Assembly (NCBI GenBank): GCA_018343915.1
Contig: JABRWF010000002.1
Location: forward strand, 3,782,001 to 3,846,000
DNA: 64,000 nt
From: Agroathelia rolfsii
Taxonomy: Eukaryota; Basidiomycota; Agaricomycetes; Amylocorticiales; Amylocorticiaceae
Direction of reading: 5' to 3'
This document shows, one piece after another, positions 27,612 through 39,097 of this stretch (its first letter is position 1; every line of letters starts with the position of its first letter). The notes under the pieces are model-generated. The model ran no database searches, had not been told where the DNA came from, and worked only from the letters and a program-made list of their open reading frames with translations. A program made the translations under genes and the position numbers.

Positions 27612-28809
27612 CTAATAACCTGTTTTGGATGGGTTGGATAAGGCATTTAGGTGGCGCGAAATTAATTGATGCGGAGAATAATCTCGGGACATACCATATC
27701 CGGTCTTCCATCCCATAACGACACATGCTTGTTGAACAGCAGCCTCCTTCGCCTGTTTTTGATTCTTGCCTTCACCTATCCCGCGTAGTGCACCGTTGAC
27801 TACATAAAAGGCCGTAGGAAAACTATGGTTAAAGCCTTTTCTCTGAGAAAAACTGACGGAAGACGTGTGACTTACCAAACACCTTGACTGTCCATCGTGG
27901 CTGGTGCGAAGGACCCACGGAAGACGGATCGTAATGAACAGTATATCCCTGCTGACTTGCGATTTGATTGAATAATGCCACGTTCATGACTGAACCGACG
28001 GGCTGAGCTGTCGGGAGCGGTGGCGGCGTTGTTCCGGGGGGCGGAGGTTGAGGTGGAGCCATACCCATGGACGAAGATCCACTAGGGATTGGATAGGGAG
28101 GGGGTGCACCGGATCCGAGCGGCTGCTGGGCCCATTGTTGTTGATACAAAGGCGTAGTGGTTGGGCCTCCCATACTGCCTCCTGGTGTTCCAGAGAAGCC
28201 GGATGGGATAGAGGATAGAGGAAGGGGTAAGTCTGTGTCCGGTAAGATGACTTTACGGATCCAATCTTGGATGGGGCCCATGCCAGATTTGAGGTAGACG
28301 CCTCCCATGTAGGAATCGAGGAGTAGGCGGTTTTCCTGTGATATACACCGGTTAGTCGATCGGAATTATAGTAATAGTATGTTTGATATTTACTTCGGGC
28401 GTTCTACTCAGTTCTCCGGAAGCCAAGGCTGGGGGTAGAATCTGTTTCTTACGTAGGCCTGTCTCGTTTACCCATAAGTCGTAATTGGCGTCCGAAAGTA
28501 TTTCTTCGCGTTGGGTCTAAGGACGTTTGATAGATTTTAACGCTGTTGATAACAGAATGATGGCTCGAAACGATGATTACATACGATTATTTCATCGGCA
28601 GTTAGCATAGGCCTTTTGCTATAGAGTACCAAAGTTGTGGCGAGTTGGAGCAGGCGGTTGCCAAGATCTCCGATACGTTTGTTATCACCATGCTCTGCGT
28701 GGAATCTAGGACCCAAACTATGGTGTGTGAAGATAGTTAGCCCAAGGTCTAGGTCATCCAGCGACGGGATAGGCGGCACGCTAGCTGAAGTGGACGGGTC
28801 TGAAGCCAT
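27612..28809 (-). CDS. RNase III-fold plus dsRNA-binding protein, probably non-catalytic
   Basis: Exons 28585-28809, 28394-28516, 27876-28335, 27695-27799 and 27612-27619 total 921 nt (306 aa). The N-terminal part has an RNase III-like outline: FTHHSLGPRF (cf. THRS), DNKRIGDLGNRLLQL (cf. NERLEFLGDAVL) and ENRLLLDSYMGGVYLKSGM (cf. EAxIGAxYLD). A Pro/Gly/Gln-rich linker follows, then a C-terminal dsRBM: LFNQIASQQGYTVHYD, RWTVKVFVNGALRGIGEG and KNQKQAKEAAVQQA. The catalytic acidic residues of the signature are replaced (E to K, E to G, D to N). Related non-catalytic RNase III folds occur in mitochondrial ribosomal proteins (mL44, mL57), but no presequence is obvious. The last intron (27620-27694) is 75 nt without a stop, so retention would add 25 residues and use the same stop. 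Confidence 0.8.
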
Positions 28810-29353
28810 TGTGTGAAGTAAGTTGGCGACAGGTGCGATGTATATAGCACTATCCCGAGATATGATCCTAATATATGACAATCTCCGAGATCCTAATGAC
28901 TCGAAGAGTTTACTGTTGATGCCGTTCCGGATGAAGGAGTTGAGTATGTCACCGAAAGATATGATTGTTCTAGACCGGTGGAGAGAAATGCCCTACAAGT
29001 GTAAGCCGCCCAAACGAAGAAATCAGCCCCAGTACGTTGATGATGCAGATTTTATAGAGATCTGCTGTGAAAACGGCAGGTACTGTCTACTGCGGCGAGG
29101 CAGCACAGCAGAATAGTAGTGTCGTTGACAAAGAACCTGGTGATAGTATCATGTCTATCCTGATTGTGTCACAAGGCGCTTTTTTCCATAAAAGACACAG
29201 GAAGATCACGGTCACATTCCCGCTTTCTATGTTTGTCACGCATCACGCCGTTTTGGCCTTTTGGCTGATGATCATGCTCAGGCTATGCCGTGACTGGGTC
29301 TGCACTGGTTGAAGCAGTATTCCTTCCCTGCTTGCTGGAAGCCACTTTTGGAT
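28810..29353. other. Divergent intergenic region
   Basis: Between the RNase III-like gene and GCP4. Open frames at 28823-29116 and 29067-29312 lack convincing start codons or family similarity. Confidence 0.5.
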
Positions 29354-31765
29354 ATGATTGCAGAGGTGCTTCTCATACTAGCCGGTCATTCATCCTCGCT
29401 ATTTGAGGGGACCAATCTAAGCCCATCTCTTGTGCCACTGGTGCATCCCGGAGAACGTGAATGTCTCGAATCACTCGCTCGGATGGCGTTTCGCTATCGC
29501 AAAATAAAACATTCCTGTTTTGAATTGGCCCGTGTTAAATCCAGATACATATGTGCCTTTGCATCCACACTTGATCGCATACTCAAGGACGAATACGAAC
29601 ATCTTGTGGTGGAGACTGAGGCCAAGGTGCTCCTGCGCGATGCTAACCTCGTAGCCAGCGGCTCCTTCGTCCCGCTCTCATCTATACGTGCCACGTTCTC
29701 TGTCTGGGACGCACCACTGACTGCCTTGGAATCTCTGGTCGAACATATCGAGGGCAAAGGAGATTGGCAACCCGGACCTTTGATTGATCTTTTGCTTGAG
29801 CGCGCCAACACGGGTGTCCATCAGGTGTCTACACTCATCTCACGTCTCAGCGCTGCCGTACAACGAGTCTGGCGAGCGCAGATCAGCGCCTTTATCGTGC
29901 ACGGCTCGCTCTCTACGTTAGATCCAATTACCAATGCCGATTATGTCTTGGTTGATGGGGCTATGCCGTCTTGTGTCTCTCCACCAATCAGGGACTCGAT
30001 TGTGTATGTAGGCAGAGCCATCGGGACCGTTAAAGCTGCCAAGTGGCAGAAGCAGCCGCCCCGCACGCTGGCAACGGAACATACGGCACTCATCGACAGC
30101 GTTCTGCCTGAAGATCAACATTCATTCAATCGCGTCATCGCCCAGATCCGTACAAATGTCAGTGAATGGCTCTGGCTGAACGTGCTCACCGAATACGATG
30201 TTGAGGATGCTGTGAATACATTGTATGTCTAGTTTTGGATTTGTTGCAATACACCACCATCATTCTGATTGAATTCCCCCTCCCCCCCCCCCCCCCCAAT
30301 TAAACTTTTGACAGAGCAAATTACTTCCTACTCCGCAATGGAGAGTTCAGCCTGGCAATGATAAGAGAGTTTGAGCGATTGAAATTATCACGATTGAGTG
30401 CGCGCTCGGCAGTATCGTCCATGATCCGCGAGCAGGACCTTGATATCGCCCTGTTGAGGGCTTCCCTCGGCACGAGTGCGCAACACGATCCTTCTCTATC
30501 TAATTTGCACTTCCATTTGCCCACCGGCCCGATGCGGCCCCTACTCCCCTCCCTCTTGTCCCAGAAGGGAAAAGAGATCTCCGTCGTTGGAAGTTCTGAA
30601 GAAACACGTTTCGACGATGCATTGCTGGGCACACCGTTGATGCTCAAATACAATGTCGCCTGGCCACTTGATCTATTCCTACATACGAGCGATTTGAATG
30701 TGTACGCTGCACTCTACGCCTACTTCTCCGCACTTCGCAAAACGCACGTACGCATACATACATGCTGGACTTCTCTATCGAACGCGCAACGCGCACGACG
30801 GAAATGGACAGGACTGGGTGAAGGTGGTACTGCGGAAGACCTCGAGGCGCGAAAGAATCTCTTGAGATGTGGGTGGGGCGTGGCACGCGACATGGAGTGG
30901 TTCCTAGATGTATTGCTAAACTATGTCATGACCGATGTCGTTGACACCGAGTTCCGCCGGCTCAAGACGCTCCTCACGCGACCGGTGAAGGAGTTTGTCG
31001 CCCGTAGCCGACATAACTCGACGGCGGCGCAGAATCGTCCCAGTGCTGGTGGTGGCGGCGATGGACCAGATCTCATGCCTCGCACATCTTCGTTGCAGGG
31101 AGTGGCGGCAGCGGCACCGACGCATCTGGACTTTACGACGTTGCGGAATATCCACAACACATATCTTGAGCGGCTCCTGACGGGCTCGCTTTTGGCCAAC
31201 TCACAGCTGACGGCGATTATCAGAGCCATCTTTGATATCTGTGAGCGCTTTGTCGCACAAGTGGAGCGGTGGGGAGGAGATGTCTTGCCGCCCCTTCTGT
31301 TTGAGGGCAGTGTGGCTTCCAGTGGAGCAGACCACAATTCAGTAGGTGCGGCGGTGAGAGAACGACATGGGGTCATTGCGGAAATTAGTGAGGTAATGAG
31401 ATGTGTAACTCGATTCTACATTTCCTGATCAACTTATATTAAATAACATGCAGACCTTACGTGGATATTTCTATTCATTCTACGACCAGTTATCGCAGTC
31501 GGCATTCCAGAATCCGTTCTCTGGCGACGCTTCGAGATCGATCATGGTTAATGGCACATTGGCTAATGCGTCGAGCATGTACCACAACACGACGACATTT
31601 ATCAGATCGAAGGGCACCAAGGGGCTGGAGAGCGAAGGAGAGGTCCGTCGGCACATGGAGAGACTGCTCCTGCGTCTCGATTTCAACGACGCCTTCTCTC
31701 GGCCGATGCATATTAGTGGGATGCCCAGGAGTGAGAGTATACTTGCCCAAGGGGGGCTGGCATGA
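29354..31765 (+). CDS. GCP4: Gamma-tubulin complex component 4 (Spc97/Spc98 family)
   Basis: Subunit of the gamma-tubulin ring complex for microtubule nucleation at the spindle pole body. The start MIAEVLLILAGHSSSLFEG matches the short N terminus of GCP4; the open frame extends further upstream but has no better ATG. Exons 29354-30222, 30315-31392 and 31454-31765 total 2259 nt (752 aa). Grip1 features include LVPLVHPGERECLESLARMA and IRTNVSEWLWLNVL with FLLRNGEFSLAMI across the first intron. Grip2 features include LMLKYNVAWPLDLFLHTSDL, YAALYAYFSALRKTH, MEWFLDVLLNYVMTDVVDTEF and, near the end, HMERLLLRLDFND. The first intron carries a long poly-C stretch at 30275-30298. A low-complexity Gly/Ala insertion lies near residue 510. 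Confidence 0.92.
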
Positions 31766-31923
31766 TGTTCTTAAGCTGTAGTGAAATGATGATGATTTTA
31801 TGTAAAAACCGCATGCGGAGATGAGATTGGAGATAAAGATGAAGATATGATATCGATCAGCGGAATGATATGTGCCAATGTGACTTGGTCCTAAGGTTTT
31901 TCCTTGAAATTTCTGGCAACAAA

Positions 31924-33380
31924 ATGGCCATGCGCGGAGGATCCCCTGTTCTGCATCGACTCTCTCACCAGCTCCGTCTGTTGTCGACCGCACCTCCAAG
32001 AATGTCGTCCCGTAAGTTTTGTGACCCGCACGTCTTCGTCGTCATCGTCGTACACGGCCGCTGACGTGGCACTGAACACCTCCATCACGCAGAATATACT
32101 ACTCGCCTGATCGGCGCACCCAACACACTCGGTACGTGCTTGATCTTTGTTCATCGCCGCCGCTGATCAGCGCGCCTCTGGCCCTCTTACGTGCCCGCTG
32201 ACCGCCCATGGCCTGTCTACAGAGCACCGCGTGTACATCGAGCAGAATGGCAAGGTCGTCTCGCCCTTCCACGACATTCCTCTCTTCGCCGACCAGAGCC
32301 AGAACATCCTGAACATGGTTGTCGAGGTGCCACGCTGGACGAATGCCAAGCTTGAGATTTCCAAGGAGGAGGCGCTCAATCCAATCAAGCAGGATATCAA
32401 GAAGGGCCGTTTGCGCTACGTGCGCAACTGTTTCCCTCACCACGGCTACATCTGGAATTACGGCGCTTTCCCGCAGGTACGTATCTCTCTTTCTAAGGAT
32501 GTGCGGTCTTAATAGGACTGCTCTCTGTCCTTTCTCTTTCTCTTTGGGGGGTTAGGGAAACTAAATTATTCTTCGCAATTTTTTTTTATAGACTTGGGAG
32601 GATCCACAGAAGCAGCACAGCGAGACCAAGGCCAAGGGAGACAACGACCCTCTCGACGTGTGCGAGATCGGTGAGCAGATAGGCTACGTTGGCCAGGTCA
32701 AGCAGGTCAAAGTACTCGGCATCATGGCACTCATCGACGAAGGCGAGACCGACTGGAAGGTCATCGTCGTTGACGTGAACGACCCCCTGGCGTCCAAGCT
32801 CAACGATATCGAGGACGTCGAGCGTCACCTGCCTGGTCTTGTCCGTGCTACGAACGAGTGGTTCAGGTAAGGCAAAACAAGTATATATATTATCTGCATA
32901 CATGCTCGTAATGACTGATCGGCCTCGAATACAGGATTTACAAGATCCCCGATGGCAAGTCCGAGAACCAGTTCGCCTTCTCCGGCGAGGCCAAGAACAA
33001 GAAATACGCCACTAGTATCATCCATGAGTGCCATGGGTATTGGAACAGTCTCATCAAAGGCGAGAGCCCCGCGAAGACGCCCTCATACGAGATCTCGATG
33101 TAAGAGGTTTACAAACAAACACTAGCTTCATTTGCGTCTCATCATTCCTTCGTTGTTGTCCTCTATAGTAAAAACATCACTCAGAAGGATACTCCCGGAT
33201 TCGTCACTCCCAACGACCCTGAGTACGCCAACCTACCCAGCGATTCTCGCAAGCCGCCCGCGCCTATTGATTCCTCGGGTATGTCCCAGCTCCCTTTTTT
33301 CCGTTTCTGTATTTTCTCTCTTACTCACGGTTTTCTCCGCAGTTTCCAAGTGGTTCTACATCTCCTCCGCTCAAGTTTGA
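31924..33380 (+). CDS. IPP1: Inorganic pyrophosphatase, two in-frame starts
   Basis: Soluble family I pyrophosphatase. Exons 31924-32011, 32093-32131, 32223-32476, 32592-32866, 32935-33099, 33169-33278 and 33343-33380 total 969 nt (322 aa) from ATG 31924. Motifs: [50 protein letters not shown] and the metal-binding [12 protein letters not shown], then a C-terminal [10 protein letters not shown] second ATG at 32002 in the same exon and frame begins [14 protein letters not shown], the normal cytosolic Ipp1 start (296 aa). The 26 residues between the two starts ([20 protein letters not shown]...) are Arg/His/Leu/Ser-rich with no acidic residue, like a mitochondrial presequence. One gene may therefore supply both compartments, where yeast uses IPP1 and PPA2. 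Confidence 0.93.
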
Positions 33381-34079
33381 TCAAGCAAACATGTAAGGGG
33401 TACGTCTGTAGATTGTGTGAAGTTTGTCATCAAGGGACTTTTGTTTTATAAAAAGGCCTCAATTCGTTGTACATAGTTTTTCTCTCTTCGGAAAGCACAA
33501 ATAAATAACCCAAGTACTTTATACCATCTACCATCCACTGAATGTGTGGTAATCCTGATCATGAGGGTGTTGCGGGGTTTTTTTTTCCAGCTTATAAATG
33601 AGAGAAACGGTAATGCGAGGAATGCAGCGAGGGCCATCTGAAATTGCCACATCTCGGTTATCACCCGCCACTGCCTCTCAGCACTCAGCACCGGCTTTGT
33701 TCATGTAAACATATACCCAACTTGTTTTCTTTGCAAAGGGCATGGTATCCATCACCATCAAATTCTTGAAGCTTGAAGATTCATGAATGATTCTGAGCTC
33801 CTTTTTTGGTTCTGCGCTCTAAGTAGAAACGATTTCAATCGCTTCATTTCGTACTCGGTACTTGTGACATATACAATTATCATCGGATTTCATCAAGTAA
33901 ATAATGCTAGATCATCACTGGCCAAACCACTAAGCTCGGCATAAATTGTCCGAGCATAAGCAAGGTCCAACTTTTTCTTTTCTTTTCTTTCCTAAAGGTC
34001 ATCTGGCACCTCTCAGCCAACCCCACTACTCCCCCCAAAACATACAGCATCAAAAAGCAGCCATGGCATACAAACCAGG
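33381..34079. other. Convergent spacer, IPP1 / POM152
   Basis: 3' flanks of two convergent genes. T-rich and A-rich tracts, no family-like frame. Confidence 0.55.
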
Positions 34080-37000
34080 CTATAGCTTGGATTTGTCGAC
34101 CGTGCCATCCGGTTGCCCAGGTGGATACCTGCAGTACTTGTCCGCTATCGACGTTACGGTCCATGTACCTGAAGATAAAACACACTGTCAGTATCTTGCA
34201 TAAAGATGCACAAATAGTTCCTTCTTACCTTCGCTACTGGAGAAGATCGAGTACTCATTCGTCGTCACGCCCGAGATTGTGTGTGATTCAAGGACCTTGC
34301 CCGGCTTGCCTCCTTTACGTGTGCTGGCCTCCGAGCGTTGGTAGGTGAACGTGAACGGCGGCTCACCGATGAGGGTGAACAGGATCTCGGCTTGATCACC
34401 TATAGCTCATTAATCAATGATTTGTTTTCCAGAATACAAAAGGAGCACTTGGAGAGGAAACGGGGCCCATACCTTCGTGGATGTCTTGATACACCCGCTT
34501 GCCATGGCCAACCTGAGCCGATGGCAAGGCGTGGACAGCGAAATGCAGATCAGTCACCGACGCCGTGCATCGCTTGTTCTGGTGCGCGATGGACTCTATC
34601 GCGAACTCTCCCGGCTGGGACTGTACCAGCGAGAAGGGCGATGTCTTGGCTTCTTGCTTGACTGGCTTACCATTGATGCGGTACCTAGGGATGAAAATCA
34701 GCATAAAGTCCCAAAATGGGCGGATAGAAAAAAAAGACTTACCCAATCGTCCAAGGCGCCAAACCTTCAAGGACAAACGAAGACACATCGCCCACGCAGT
34801 AATGCTCCCTCCTATCGAATGGCACAATCGCCGCGCTCTCGGCAACCACGATCCAGATTCGCCGTCTCCCCAGATGCACCGGCGCCTGCTCACACGCACT
34901 GGCGTCCTTGACGTCGTTGATGGTGATCGTATGGGGCCCCACGGATGAGAATCGGAAGTTGGGTAGGTTGATCTGCCAGACTTTCGTCGGCACTGTCACC
35001 GTCTCAACCCGCGTCTCGCTCGAGCCCATGCTCTTGATCGTCAGCTGCACCTCAAACGGCGCCGTGCCCTCGAACACAATCGTCCCCTCGCCACTGCTGG
35101 CGCCACTTTGCGGCGTAAACGAGTCGTGGAGACAATAAAACATACGCTTGTCGTTGACGAACGAGGCCGAGGGCCGTGCGAGGACTTGTTGCTCAAAGAG
35201 CAGACGCTCGTCACGCGGGATAACTACATCGCGATGTTGCTCGAGTGGGTAGGCGGCGTCACCAATCTGCTTGACTTCGTAGTACTTGCGGCCGACGGCG
35301 GAGGTATGCAACTGGAAGCGTGTGTGCGGCTGGATGCTGTTAAATGTCGGCTGGTCCAGTAAGCGTGTGCCGTGCATATCGTCGCCTTCCGCGATGTTGT
35401 ATGTAATCTGGAACGGTGGCCGGCCTAGTAAAGATGTTATTACACAATTGCGGCAGATCATTTCAAAGCTTTACTTACCAGTAAGATCGAGGTCTACATG
35501 ATCGTTGACACCCTGGCAAACAGGATTGAGTATGTGCGAGCCATTGAAGGCTTCGTAGTGGGACTGAGTATGGGAAGACAACTTCGCAGCGGGGCGTGGA
35601 ATCCAGTTGACTTGGTAGGTAGCCGCATCCGCGATAACAGTACCAGGACACTGTGAGTCTGCGATCTATATTATCGGGAAAATACTGAGCATTTATTTTC
35701 TAATGATTTGTGTTTGAGCCGTACCTCTAGGATCTCATATAAACCATTCTTGGTAACCTGCAGCTCGGCGTTGGGCGATTTGAGTGTCTCAGTAAGAACC
35801 ATATCAGGGTCATCGGTGCGGCGGTACTTGATTCGCCAAGGCTAAAATAATAATAATAATAAAGAAAGTCAGGTTATCTGCAAGCGTAGTGGGAATGCGA
35901 ATACTTACCCCATCGCCAGTGAGGCGCAATGGCAAATTCGCCTTAGAGTTCTCGAGGACGAGCGCCTGGCGTTTGTCGGCCGTTCCGTAGAACTTAGCAC
36001 TGGGCTAGATGGGCGAAAGGAGTTAAGATTAACTATGAGAAACAGCGATGAAGTAATAAACTCACCAGCACCCTCCTGACATTGATAGCAAGTCCTGGGA
36101 CGGTGATGCTACGTTTGCAACCTTGAGAATCCTCAACGCTCACTAGCACCAATAAACTTTTGCTTTTCGTCCAAATCAGATACAGGACATCACTTACCGA
36201 GCTCAATATCGAAAGTGCCACCTTCTTTGTCAATCGTCTTAGGAATAGGTACGCGGACCTGGGCGGGAGAGGTTGTGATATCCCGTATCTTGATTGTTTC
36301 CGTGCTATGAGCGCCGACCACTTGCACTTCGAGCGTCCATGGAGCAGTGCCCTAAGCAAATACGATTTAAGACCGGAGGGTTGAGAAAATAGGGGCATGG
36401 GGGATAAGAGATTTCATCTTACCCTAAGATCAACCTCAACATCAACCACATTTCCACCACAGCTATTTACAGTCCTTTTCGCGCCCAAGCCTGCACCGTG
36501 TGCATGCCTGAACTCGGCCGTCGCGAGCGGATGCACGACTTGCTGAACCCTGGGAGCATGCTCCAATGGCACCTTCTTATAGTTTGCATCGCTGATGCTG
36601 ACAAATTCGTACACATATTCCCCCTCACGTTCGGGCTGAAGGAGCAGTTCTCCACGCGCAGAGTTGAATATCTTGGACACCTCGCGTGGGTGCTCGGCGT
36701 TGCGCTGTGTGCGGTAGTGTAGCGTGAAAGGAGGTGTGCCGTGGAGGACGAGGGAGGCGGATACACCGGTGTCGCCAGAACTAAGAAGAGATTGATCATT
36801 TAGGCTACTTTGAGAAATATTAGTATATCGCAAGTATTCGCATACCATTCGTGAATCCTCTTCCAGTCTATCTCGGCAGCTGGCAAAGGCTTCTCGACGA
36901 CCTTGCACGTTTGTGGTTCCAGTACGTCTCCTGAGCAGTACTGCATATTGTTCAGCATAACCCCTGGTAAATGTAGAAAATAGCACGATGACAGACCTTG

Positions 37001-38871
37001 CCCTTGATGCCAACGATAGTATACTCTCCGGGCGCATTAGCTGTGACTTGGATATCCTGATTTCCTTGCTGCGCATGGACTGTATTCTTCCAAGCCTTGT
37101 GCGCTTGTTTGCCTGACTTCGTGCCATCGTCCTGCGCAAACGGCTGATACTGCACCTCCACATCCCAAGGCGCATCTTTCCCGTCCGTGCCCGTCGTCGA
37201 GACGAACAAAGGTGTCTCCTTGCCCACCAACAGCGACGCCGGCCTGCCCGGTCCACACTGCTTGAACGATACCGCAGGCCGGTGGAGGACCTGTAGCGTG
37301 CGCACAGAGGGCGAGTTTGCCGAGGACGAAGCCGGTACCGAATCCGCAGATAGGGACTCGCCTACGTTGACCAAGTTCCCGTACGCGTCCATGACTGTCT
37401 CGAGCACGTATGTGTGCCGGCCAACAACGTCCAAGGGTACCGTCAGCGGTACGTCTAAGTGCTCAAACACATCCCGCTTCTTCATCTTCCTGTCGCCACT
37501 GCTTCTATCGCCATGCTCGGCCGTCTCGATCCCCTCGACAAGGGAACGCTCAATCTTGCCGTTTACCTCCTTGTACCATCGCAAGCTCAGCGGCGGCACG
37601 CCCGCGATCTGGATCGACAGCTCCAGGTCACGGTCATCTCCAGCACATCGAATCTCTTCCTCTTGCACGCCTGCCACCTTCTTACCAGCGGCAGCATTGT
37701 TCGGTGCAAAGTTTGCAGTGGGGCAGGGCACGACGGTGACTTCAGTGGGGTACGCCACGCGCGCTTCGACGCCTGACGCGTCCAGCACGCGCTCGAGGCG
37801 AATCGTGCCTGGTTTGGAGAGCCGGATGTGCGCTACCGACTGCGTCTTCTGCAGATTGCTTTTTACGCCGCCGTTGCTACTCTCATCCTCATCATCTTCG
37901 TCATCTTCGTCTTCCCATTCTTCTGTATTTGAAGAAGAAGAAGACAGCGAGGAAGAGGGTCGGATGAGTTGCTGGAGCGCCGCCAGCCGAGCCGTTTCCA
38001 CCGCCTTGAGCTCGCGCGCGCCAACGTCGATGTACTCTATGCTGCCCGTGCCCGCCTGGCCCTCGATGTATCCCAGTGGCGTGAGCGAGTAGCGTAGGGA
38101 CACGATGTTGGTGTTGTTCAGCAGGATCGGGACCAGCACGTGGTTCTTCGGCGGGGAGAGGCAGAACGGCGTGTCGTCCGGGTTCAAGCGCGCCGTGCTG
38201 ATAGGCGACATGCGGATCGTGTGCTCACCGAGAAGATGGCGGTCACCATTGGCATCGCGTGAAGTGAGGATGGCGAGTGGGGAGAGGAGGAGACCAGTGA
38301 GGGAGAATGCTTCTGGCGTTGAAGGAAGGTTTTGGCGGTCTGGAAAAGGTTTTTTTTTTTAGTATCAAAGCACACCAAGATACATATACCTATCAATGGA
38401 TACATACTGCGCAATGATTCCCTCCATGGCAAAGAGAACAAATTAAGCGGGCTATCCCCGGACGATGTAAGGTTGAGAGTGATCCCTCCAAAGAGAAAGC
38501 CATTTAAGAAGCCTGAAATCAAGACAAACAGCGTCAAGAGCGCCTTGCTGTACTGCAAACGCGGTATCCTCAACAGGGCGAGGCCGAGGACAAAGGCGGT
38601 ATCGAGTACGAGCCATTTGAGGCCGTAGTGATGGCTAACCTCGTCATCCGAGACAGCGAATTGGTAGCGTACAAAGTCGTAGAGCTTTCCCGCCTAGTTA
38701 ATATACGTTCAAGTAAGTACCCAGAGCACCATAGGGTCGTTGATAACGGTCGTATGAGCGAACCTGGAGAAGAGCACCCAAAGAGAGGTAGTACAACCGC
38801 TGTGCGGGCACATCGAGATATTTTTCAGAGATGAGCGGCGGTTTGGCTCTCGCCGCTACTGCCTTAGACAT
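34080..38871 (-). CDS. POM152: Nucleoporin POM152 (pore membrane ring)
   Basis: Integral pore-membrane nucleoporin. Fourteen exons (minus order): 38764-38871, 38408-38693, 36997-38339, 36846-36940, 36423-36780, 36198-36351, 36066-36142, 35909-36004, 35725-35841, 35479-35650, 34743-35424, 34473-34684, 34229-34399, 34080-34168. They sum to 3960 nt (1319 aa). The N terminus has hydrophobic spans RLYYLSLGALLQ, WLVLDTAFVLGLALL and LLTLFVLISGFLNGFLFGG. The family hallmark DDTPFCLSPPKNHVLVPILL with SLTPLGYIEG and IEYIDVGARELKAVE follows. The rest is a series of Ig-like repeats, each with an aromatic-Pro strand such as PPFTLHYRT, GTAPWTLEV, GRPPFQITY and EPPFTFTYQR. An acidic Glu/Asp run lies near residue 270-285. 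The gene ends VTSIADKYCRYPP, as in the family. The apparent internal open frame starting MSPIS is part of exon 3. Confidence 0.93.
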
Positions 38872-39097
38872 GACTCGAAGTGGCAGCTCCCCTAGTGACT
38901 TGGACAAGCTAGGAGATGAAGGAGGTGTGCAAGTCGCCGTTGGGCGTGAAGAGTGAACGAAGGTGCGCCATTGTTGAGTTCGTCATAATATGCTCAGCCA
39001 CAGACGCGTGCAACAAGTTCAAAATATATAAAGACTACATATCATTATACGACAGCAAGGAAACCCCAAATAAATCAGAAATAACACATAAAATAAA

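Noticed and set aside
28823..29312. Possible 5' exons of GCP4
   Set aside because: The family N terminus begins at ATG 29354; the upstream frames have no ATG in a good position and no homology-like sequence.
30275..30298. Long poly-C tract as a functional element
   Set aside because: It lies inside the first GCP4 intron and is most simply a slippage-prone homopolymer.
37187..38092. 301-codon frame antisense to POM152
   Set aside because: Ser-rich shadow of POM152 exon 3, whose protein matches its family.
38698..38907. Longer POM152 N terminus starting near 38907
   Set aside because: That extension begins without an ATG; the first ATG in frame is at 38871.
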